Assembly (NCBI GenBank): GCA_948888345.1 | Contig: CAQTPN010000131.1 | Coordinates: 1-5,354 of the forward strand | Reading direction: 5' to 3' | DNA: 5,354 nt | Source of the DNA: an uncultured bacterium | GTDB lineage: Bacteria > Cyanobacteriota > Vampirovibrionia > Gastranaerophilales > Gastranaerophilaceae | Shown: positions 1 through 5,354 of the stretch, piece after piece | How positions within the stretch are numbered: position 1 is the stretch's first letter | Layout: each line of letters starts with the position of its first letter | Made by a program: the position numbers and the translations under genes | The notes under the pieces: generated by a model | The model's database searches: none | Told to the model about the DNA's origin: nothing | The model's input: only the letters and a program-made list of their open reading frames with translations

Positions 1-10
1 TATAAAAAGT

Positions 11-1396
11 ATGCTAGAAAAATTTACTCAAAAAGCAATAGATATTGTGCAAAACGCTCAGATACAGGCGGGAAATTTCGGCTCCGATAAAGTTTATTCA
101 GAGCATATTCTGCTTGCCCTTGCTTTGAATAACAAAGGGGTTGAGGCAAAATTAATCGGTGCTGAAAAAATAAATACCGATGTATTGATTGAACTTGCAA
201 ACAAAAAAATTTTTTCTAAGCAAAAACCTAAAAAACGTGAATATATTTCATTTTCAGCCAGTGCAAAATGTATTCTGGAAAAATCTGTCGAAATTGCAAA
301 AGAATATAATAATGCCCTTATAATGCCTGCTCATATTGCTTTAGCTATATTTTTCTCAAAAAATTCGGGTGCTTATGAAATTTTAAGGGAATTTGATATT
401 GATGAAGAAAAAATTGTAAGCAATTTGTGCCGCTTAATTGAAAAAAATTCCAGCAAAAATTATTATAAACATCCTGAAAAAGAAGAGATACAAACTCAGG
501 CTTTCAAAAACATAGACAGTCTTCTTGATGAATATTCCGTATCAAATCTTTTAAAAACAGCCCAGTCAAAACTTTCCACAATGGGTTATGAAATTTTGGG
601 TACGGAGCAAATTGTTCAATCAATTTTGGATAATCCGGATAATTCTATTGTAAAAATCCTTGAAAACTACGGTATATCTAAAGAAAGCTTTGATAATGAA
701 TTAAAAAATTTCTCTGACAGAAACGAAGAATACGGGGAAAGAAAAATTATTTTTACCCCGAATGCCTTCAGGGCAATGCTTTTAAGCCTTGATACTGCGC
801 GGGAGATGGGCTTCGTTGAAATGCGTCCCGAACATATAATCCTTGGCATTTTGAGGTCCAAAACAGGCATTGCATATAAGATTTTCGATAAATTATCAAG
901 CCATACTTTAAATTTTGAGGAAGCTGTGATAAAAGATGTACACTCTTCTTCAAATGTGCCTGAAACTCTTGCCATTCTTCGCTTTGCAAAATCCGAAGCC
1001 GCTAATTTTAACAAAAAAACAGTGGGCACCGAAATGATTTTGCTTGGAATTTTAAGCCGCCCTAATCTTGCAAATGATGTATTAAAAAAACTTGGCATAG
1101 GTTTAAAAGATGCCCGAAGAGAAGTCGAAAGCGTTGTAGGATACGGGGTCGAAGAAAATAATAACGGTTTTGAATATTCGCTTCGCGCAAAAAAAATGCT
1201 GGATATTGCATATGGTGCAGCAAAACGCCATGGCAAAACAAAAATTGTATCCGAACATTTGCTTTATGCTATTACTAAACAGCCAAATTGTCTTGCTATG
1301 AAAGTGTTAGAGAATCTCGGGACGGATGTATTGGAGATAAAGCAAGGCATCTTGCAGGAATTAAACTCCGGAATTATTAAAAATATTGAATTTTAG
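11..1396 (+). CDS. Clp N-terminal repeat protein without ATPase module (six Clp_N half-repeats)
   Basis: This 461-residue protein consists almost entirely of Clp_N repeats, the substrate- and adaptor-binding fold at the front of ClpA/ClpC. Six half-repeats lie at about residues 3-67, 80-145, 172-234, 247-311, 314-378 and 387-452. Each carries the family core: SEHILLALAL (30-39), PAHIALAIFF (106-115), GTEQIVQSIL (197-206), RPEHIILGIL (272-281), GTEMILLGIL (339-348) and SEHLLYAIT (414-422). No Walker A, Walker B or ClpP-binding loop is present, so it cannot unfold proteins by itself. ClpC holds only two half-repeats (about 150 residues) before its ATPase domains; this protein has the equivalent of three such domains. 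The start is supported because MLEKFTQKAI matches the usual ClpC N-terminus. The frame is open to the window edge and no ribosome site is visible in the 10 bases upstream. No signal peptide or membrane segment is seen, so it is probably cytoplasmic. Likely a partner of the Clp protease, by analogy with plant ClpT; the precise role is inferred. Confidence 0.88.
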   Translation: MLEKFTQKAIDIVQNAQIQAGNFGSDKVYSEHILLALALNNKGVEAKLIGAEKINTDVLIELANKKIFSKQKPKKREYISFSASAKCILEKSVEIAKEYNNALIMPAHIALAIFFSKNSGAYEILREFDIDEEKIVSNLCRLIEKNSSKNYYKHPEKEEIQTQAFKNIDSLLDEYSVSNLLKTAQSKLSTMGYEILGTEQIVQSILDNPDNSIVKILENYGISKESFDNELKNFSDRNEEYGERKIIFTPNAFRAMLLSLDTAREMGFVEMRPEHIILGILRSKTGIAYKIFDKLSSHTLNFEEAVIKDVHSSSNVPETLAILRFAKSEAANFNKKTVGTEMILLGILSRPNLANDVLKKLGIGLKDARREVESVVGYGVEENNNGFEYSLRAKKMLDIAYGAAKRHGKTKIVSEHLLYAITKQPNCLAMKVLENLGTDVLEIKQGILQELNSGIIKNIEF

Positions 1397-1485
1397 GCCT
1401 ATTTATAGTGTAATTTTTTATTAAGTTTTCTTTACAAAAGTTTATATATGAGGCAAATTATTACATTGTCTGATTTTATAAATGT

Positions 1486-2616
1486 ATGAAAGTTTGCAGT
1501 ATGCCCTTAAAACAACCTCTGAGTGCTAATTTTGACGAAAGTAAAACGCACCTGGCCCATCAAAATAATCAGTGTTCTGAAAATAACAGAACGGATTATG
1601 ACAGCAGTATTTTCAGAAAAAACTTTTTGGGAAATAATATTAATTTCGGCACGCTCCGGCGGAACAACAGCCGCACTCTGGCGGAGGATACAGGATTTTT
1701 TAGAGATTTAACAACCCTGAACAGTGCTGTTGAAATTTTAAAAACGAATTTCCCGGATGGGGCGGAAATACTTGATTATGCTTGCTCTGACGGAGAGGAA
1801 AGTATCTCGCTGCTGGCATTGCTGGGTAAAGATAAAAAGAAATTTGATATAAAGGCTTTTGATACCAGCAGAAAAATGATTTCAAGGGCAAAAAAGGCTG
1901 ATTATTCTATATTTACAGGATATTGGGATGATTTTTTGTTTCACCCCTCTTCAGTGCTTGATAAGGACAAAAGGCAGGCTATGCTTGCATTTTATAACAT
2001 GATGAGAAAAGATAAAACCAGTGAATACCTTGCAAAAAATTTACAAAGTCCGCAGTATTACAAGCAAGCCTTTTATACACTGAAAGATAAGTATAAGGGG
2101 GATATTGAGTATAATGAGGGCAGTATTGAAAATATTGATATGTTGAATGCCGAAAAACCGGTCGGGGCAGTATTTTTCAGGAATGCCTTTTATCATGTTT
2201 TCAGGCCTGAAGATGGAAATGAATATAATTATAAAGAAATGAGCAGCCTTGAAAAAATAGAAAAAGCAGATGAAATTATAGATAAGATAGACAATGTTTT
2301 GGAGCCGGGCGGCATCTTTGTTATGGGCAATATACCGGCAGAGCATATTTTTGCGGCAGATGAAACCATCCCTGATTCAGAAAAGACAAAGCTTTTGGAC
2401 CTGTATAATGATGTTTATCTTGATATTCCAAAACTTGAGGATGACTTGTATGTTTTTAATACTTCACCTATTGCAAAAGCCTTGCAAGAGCGGGGATATG
2501 AACCTGTATGTACTTCTAAATGGCGCATTGGTGAGGATTTAAAAAGTTTAAAACCTGTAGAGATTGATGTGCCAACGGTCTGGAAAAAACCATATTCCAA
2601 AAGTGCCGCCAATTAG
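1486..2616 (+). CDS. CheR-like SAM-dependent methyltransferase with polar N-terminal leader
   Basis: This 376-residue protein has a CheR-type catalytic domain. In order: TGFFRD (69-74), matching the CheR TSFFRD segment; SAM-binding motif I, ILDYACSDGEES (95-106), matching the CheR ACSTGEEPYS pattern; an acidic residue after strand 2, AFDTSR (124-129, D126); FFRNAFYHVF (230-239), matching CRNVLIYF; and LEPGGIFVMGN (272-282), matching the pGGyLflG strand. CheR enzymes transfer methyl from SAM to receptor glutamates. Here the four-helix N-terminal CheR domain is missing, replaced by about 66 polar, Asn/Ser-rich residues containing NINFG (51-55). The region between motif II and the FRN motif is longer than in E. 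coli CheR, and about 85 residues follow the last motif. No chemoreceptor or other chemotaxis gene is in view, so the substrate is unknown. The start is the first ATG after an in-frame stop at 1471-1473; Met6 (1501) is an alternative, and neither has a good Shine-Dalgarno. It lies 89 bases after the Clp_N gene, so co-transcription is possible but unproven. Confidence 0.8.
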   Translation: MKVCSMPLKQPLSANFDESKTHLAHQNNQCSENNRTDYDSSIFRKNFLGNNINFGTLRRNNSRTLAEDTGFFRDLTTLNSAVEILKTNFPDGAEILDYACSDGEESISLLALLGKDKKKFDIKAFDTSRKMISRAKKADYSIFTGYWDDFLFHPSSVLDKDKRQAMLAFYNMMRKDKTSEYLAKNLQSPQYYKQAFYTLKDKYKGDIEYNEGSIENIDMLNAEKPVGAVFFRNAFYHVFRPEDGNEYNYKEMSSLEKIEKADEIIDKIDNVLEPGGIFVMGNIPAEHIFAADETIPDSEKTKLLDLYNDVYLDIPKLEDDLYVFNTSPIAKALQERGYEPVCTSKWRIGEDLKSLKPVEIDVPTVWKKPYSKSAAN

Positions 2617-2633
2617 GCATTTTATGCATTTTT
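2600..2633. terminator. Probable bidirectional intrinsic terminator between convergent genes
   Basis: AAAGTGCC (2600-2607) pairs with GGCATTTT (2616-2623) around the 8-base loop GCCAATTA. This gives eight pairs, including one G-T and three G-C. The stem overlaps the last codons and TAG stop of the methyltransferase. On the + strand the T-run forms the 3' arm and a second run, ATTTTTATT, follows from 2628. On the minus strand the stem ends in TTTT, so it could also stop the helicase transcript, whose stop is at 2662-2664. The stem is modest and its strength is not calculated. Confidence 0.45.
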
Positions 2634-2661
2634 ATTATCTGAATTGCAATCTTTGCAAGGA

Positions 2662-5283
2662 TTAGAAGGTTTTTAGAGTACCGGATGAAGCATCAACTGT
2701 TTTTACTCCGGCCTTTGTAAATTCAATGGTATACTGCGTTTCGCTGCCTGTAGTTTCACTTTTCAGGATATGTCCGATGCCAAAGTGATTATGGAAAACT
2801 CTTGTACCTTCTCTAAAAACGTTAAAAGTGCTTACAGGCTGGTTTTGCGGCGATTTTGCTCTTTCTTTGCATTTTGCAATCATATCTTTTAAATTAAATT
2901 CGGCCTCAGGTGCAGATTTTTTTGAAACTGCGTTGGAAATTTCTTCTTTTGGTTTTTCGGAATTTTCATTTTTTTGTTTTTTTACAACAAAACTTTTAGC
3001 CTCTGTCCTTTGAACTTCTTGAGTTTTGACTTCATTTGACGTTGAAGCGGCAGTGTTTTTTGATTTTTTAATCCTTGCAATGCTTGAAAGCAGCGAACCG
3101 CCTTTATTTGGCGTGTTTACCGCTCCGCTATCCTTTGAATTATAGGTGTTTTCACGATTTTTGTTTTCATTATATGATGATTTTTTCTTAAAATCGCCTC
3201 TAAAACATCCATAATCATTGTCATTGTTGTCTTTTGAAAGTTTTGAACCGCCCCATCCATTGTTATAAGCGACTCTTACACTCTCTTCATCTGATTGAAT
3301 AAGATTTGATGGTATTTCTTCAATAAATCTTGAAGGCGGGAAAAATTTAATATCCCCCCAAACACGCCTTCTTTGCGCCCAGGTAAGGAAAAGCTTATCC
3401 TTGGCGCGTGTAATTCCAACGTACATAAGCCTTCGTTCCTCTTCAAGCTCTGAAGAATTCTCATTCTGGCCGATTGTACGTGCATTCGGGAACATTCCTT
3501 CTTCAAGCCCCGATAAAAATACAACGGGATACTCTAAACCTTTTGCAGCATGAAGCGTCATAAGGGTTACAGACTTTTCGTTATCTTGAACCTCATCAAT
3601 ATCTGATACAAGTGCTACTTGAGTCAGGAAGTTTCCCAGTGCCCCAAGGTCTTCAGCCTCATCTTCAAAATATGTTTCATCCAGCTCAAATTCACGTACA
3701 ACGTTTATGAATTCCTGCAAATTTTCAAGTCTGGACTGGTTTTCAACCGTATCTTCCGCCTTCAATTCGGCTATATAGCCGGTGTATTCAAGGGTGTGGC
3801 TTACAAATTCAGAAAGCTGCATAGAATTTTGTTTTGAAATTAAGCTCGTGATAATATCCCGAAAACCCGCCAGTGCAGCCTTATGACGGGGGCTGAAATC
3901 TTCATTGTTTTCAATATCTTTTAAAATTTCAAATATGGATAAATCCTTGCTATCAGCCAACTCTGCCAGTTTTTTTACCGTAGTATCACCAATGGCGCGC
4001 TTAGGCACGTTTATAATACGCCTCAAACTCTGATTATCATTGACATTGTAGATTAATTTTAAATAAGCAACAATATCTTTAATTTCTTTTCTTTCATAAA
4101 ATCTTAAACCCCCGACAATCTTGTAGGGTAAGGAATTTGACATTAAAGCTTCCTCAATTCCTCTGGATTGGGCATTTGTGCGGTATAAAACCGCCATATC
4201 CTCGTAGGGTGTACCGTTATTGAATAATTGACGGATTTTTTTTGCAATGTAAAGACTTTCTTCATAATCAGAATCGGCTTCATAGGTTGAAATCAGCTCT
4301 CCTTGCCCCTTTGTTGAATAAAGATTTTTGTCCAGACGCTCCGAATTATTGACAATAACTGCATTTGCGGCATTTAAAATATTTCCTGTCGAGCGGTAAT
4401 TTTTTTCCAATTTTATTAATTTTGAACTCGGATAATCCTTCTGAAAGCCAAGTATAATCTTATAATCAGCTCCTCTCCAGCTGTAAATTGATTGGTCAAC
4501 ATCACCCACCGCACATAAGCTTGTGCCAGCTGTTTTAGCCTTTTCATCATTGTATAACATACGTATTAGCTTATATTGAGCCTTGTTGGTGTCCTGAAAC
4601 TCATCTGTCAGAATGTGTTTAAACCTTCTTGCGTAATTTTCCCTGACTAATTCATTTTCAGCCAAAAGATTTACGCAAAGCATAAGCATATCGTCAAAAT
4701 CCAGAGCATTATTGATTGCAAGCTGTTTTTCATATTCCAAATAAACTTCAGAAATCTTTTCCGTTTTATAATCACGTGCTGCAGTTGCGAAGGTATAAGC
4801 ATCCTGCAGCTTATTTTTGGCATTTGAAATTATTGATTTTATAAGTTTTACTTCGTAAATTTTTTCATCCAGATTAAATTTTTTAATGGCGTTTTTTATG
4901 ACGGTTTTTGTGTCTGTATCATCGTATATAACGTAATTATTGCCCCATTTTCTGCCGTCTTTTGTTTGATATTTATCAAGGTCGCGCCTTAAAATTCGCC
5001 CTGCGATGTTGTGGAAAGTGCCCACCCACATACGTTTTACGGTTTCTTCGCCAAGATAGGCTGAAAGCCTTGCGCTCATTTCTTTTGCGGCCTTGTTTGT
5101 AAAAGTTACCGCCAAAATTTCAAAGGGGCTGACGCCAGAATGCACTAAATTTGCTATTCTTGAGGTTAGAACTTTTGTTTTGCCAGACCCTGCGCCCGCC
5201 AAGACCAAAATCGGCCCGCTTGGCTCTGTAACTGCGCGGGATTGTTCTGTGTTTAATCCCTTTAAAAAAGCTAAATCCTGCAT
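2662..5283 (-). CDS. pcrA: ATP-dependent DNA helicase, PcrA/UvrD family (superfamily 1A)
   Basis: This 873-residue 3'-to-5' helicase is expected to unwind DNA in excision repair, clear replication and transcription conflicts and displace recombinase. All family motifs are visible: Q motif LNTEQ (10-14); Walker A GAGSGKT (30-36); Ia AVTFTNKAAKEM (58-69); Ib GTFHNIAGRILRR (88-100); II DEFQD (227-231); III GDVDQSIYSWRGAD (260-273); IV NYRSTGNIL (295-303); V TLHAAKGLEYPVVF (576-589); VI EEERRLMYVGITRAKDKL (614-631). Residues from about 824 form a Tudor-like C-terminal domain (GTRVFHNHFGIGHIL, 826-840), which in Bacillus PcrA contacts RNA polymerase. The protein exceeds PcrA/UvrD (about 720-740 residues) mainly through a linker at about 660-820 rich in Lys, Asn, Ser and Glu that looks disordered. 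The start at 5283 is the only ATG after an in-frame TAG at 5305-5307. The symbol pcrA is chosen over uvrD because of the Tudor-like end; the two names overlap in this family. The gene stands alone and converges with the methyltransferase. Confidence 0.96.
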   Translation of the reverse strand: MQDLAFLKGLNTEQSRAVTEPSGPILVLAGAGSGKTKVLTSRIANLVHSGVSPFEILAVTFTNKAAKEMSARLSAYLGEETVKRMWVGTFHNIAGRILRRDLDKYQTKDGRKWGNNYVIYDDTDTKTVIKNAIKKFNLDEKIYEVKLIKSIISNAKNKLQDAYTFATAARDYKTEKISEVYLEYEKQLAINNALDFDDMLMLCVNLLAENELVRENYARRFKHILTDEFQDTNKAQYKLIRMLYNDEKAKTAGTSLCAVGDVDQSIYSWRGADYKIILGFQKDYPSSKLIKLEKNYRSTGNILNAANAVIVNNSERLDKNLYSTKGQGELISTYEADSDYEESLYIAKKIRQLFNNGTPYEDMAVLYRTNAQSRGIEEALMSNSLPYKIVGGLRFYERKEIKDIVAYLKLIYNVNDNQSLRRIINVPKRAIGDTTVKKLAELADSKDLSIFEILKDIENNEDFSPRHKAALAGFRDIITSLISKQNSMQLSEFVSHTLEYTGYIAELKAEDTVENQSRLENLQEFINVVREFELDETYFEDEAEDLGALGNFLTQVALVSDIDEVQDNEKSVTLMTLHAAKGLEYPVVFLSGLEEGMFPNARTIGQNENSSELEEERRLMYVGITRAKDKLFLTWAQRRRVWGDIKFFPPSRFIEEIPSNLIQSDEESVRVAYNNGWGGSKLSKDNNDNDYGCFRGDFKKKSSYNENKNRENTYNSKDSGAVNTPNKGGSLLSSIARIKKSKNTAASTSNEVKTQEVQRTEAKSFVVKKQKNENSEKPKEEISNAVSKKSAPEAEFNLKDMIAKCKERAKSPQNQPVSTFNVFREGTRVFHNHFGIGHILKSETTGSETQYTIEFTKAGVKTVDASSGTLKTF

Positions 5284-5295
5284 TGCTGTTGTAAT

Positions 5296-5306
5296 TCCCC
5301 GTCCCT
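5296..5306 (-). promoter_or_regulatory. Possible Shine-Dalgarno region of the helicase gene
   Basis: Read on the minus strand, this purine-rich AGGGACGGGGA is the only G-rich stretch in the leader. Its last G-run ends about 13 bases before the ATG, farther than the usual 5-9, and it contains no AGGAGG core. It is a weak or atypical ribosome site that still fits the ATG at 5283, since no other start lies between it and the gene. Confidence 0.3.
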
Positions 5307-5311
5307 AAAAA

Positions 5312-5337
5312 AGTATAATTTAATAAAAAATAGTCAA
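5312..5337 (-). promoter_or_regulatory. Candidate sigma-70 type promoter for the helicase gene
   Basis: On the minus strand TTGACT (5332-5337) resembles a -35 box with five of six consensus bases. TATACT (5312-5317) resembles a -10 box, also with five of six. The spacer is only 14 bases, shorter than the usual 16-18; taking the -35 as TTTTGA two bases earlier gives 16 but a poorer box. Transcription would begin near 5305 with a leader of about 20 bases. The whole leader is very AT-rich, so chance matches are likely. Confidence 0.35.
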
Positions 5338-5354
5338 AATTAAAAAAATATGCT

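Noticed and set aside
667..1236. 189-codon open frame on the minus strand inside the Clp_N gene
   Set aside because: It is fully antisense to a well-supported gene, has no recognisable domain, and its composition is what the reverse complement of the Clp_N codons gives.
11..1396. The Clp_N protein as a truncated clpC pseudogene
   Set aside because: It has more repeats than ClpC contains, an intact frame and no ATPase remnants downstream, so it looks like a genuine separate architecture.
1397..1485. Promoter boxes in the gap before the methyltransferase (TTTACA at 1431-1436, TATATA at 1443-1448)
   Set aside because: No pair of boxes has acceptable spacing with good matches; in such AT-rich DNA these hexamers are expected by chance. 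No terminator for the Clp_N gene was seen here either.
2041..2346. 101-codon minus-strand frame rich in Phe/Ile that looks like a small membrane protein
   Set aside because: The hydrophobic look comes from reading the complement of Lys/Glu/Asp-rich codons of the methyltransferase; no start signal supports it.
2644..2658. TTGCAA-TCT-TTGCAA inverted repeat just past the helicase stop
   Set aside because: The 6-pair stem has only two G-C pairs, a 3-base loop and no adjacent T-run on the minus strand, so it is weaker than the hairpin at 2600-2623.
3619..3837. Small plus-strand frames within the helicase gene
   Set aside because: They are shadows of the helicase reading frame with no domain or ribosome site.
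4465..4506. Helicase motif III reads GDVDQS rather than GDDDQS
   Set aside because: This position varies in the family (Bacillus PcrA has GDADQS); the essential residues around it are present.

Overview
The window is an AT-rich bacterial chromosome segment with three intact protein genes and almost no spare DNA. Two genes lie on the + strand: a protein made only of Clp N-terminal repeats, and a CheR-type methyltransferase. They converge on a long minus-strand gene for a PcrA/UvrD-family DNA helicase. No RNA gene, insertion sequence, CRISPR array, attachment site or origin was recognised.

Layout: 11-1396 (+) encodes six consecutive Clp_N half-repeats with no AAA+ ATPase module. An 89-base AT-rich gap follows, with no convincing ribosome binding site. 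1486-2616 (+) encodes a CheR-like S-adenosylmethionine (SAM)-dependent methyltransferase with a polar N-terminal leader in place of the usual CheR helical domain. A 45-base gap between the convergent stop codons is served by a short hairpin that overlaps the methyltransferase stop and could terminate transcription from both sides. 2662-5283 (-) encodes the helicase, with all superfamily 1A motifs, a long disordered linker and a C-terminal Tudor-like domain. Its promoter and leader occupy the last 70 bases of the window.

Organism: low GC, weak or absent Shine-Dalgarno sequences, a ClpC-like N-domain protein and an Asn-Ile-Asn-Phe-Gly motif in a polar N-terminal leader together suggest a gut-type non-photosynthetic cyanobacterial relative (Gastranaerophilales/Vampirovibrionia). 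This is an inference of moderate strength. A Firmicute is the main alternative, but the missing strong AGGAGG sites argue against it.

The three genes do not form an obvious pathway. The helicase is a housekeeping repair and replication gene. The first gene probably belongs to the Clp proteolysis network, as an adaptor, stabiliser or substrate-binding factor. The methyltransferase has no chemotaxis genes beside it here, so its substrate is open. The most notable item is the ATPase-less Clp_N repeat protein. The candidate phosphoarginine-contact glutamate of ClpC is kept in five of its six repeats.
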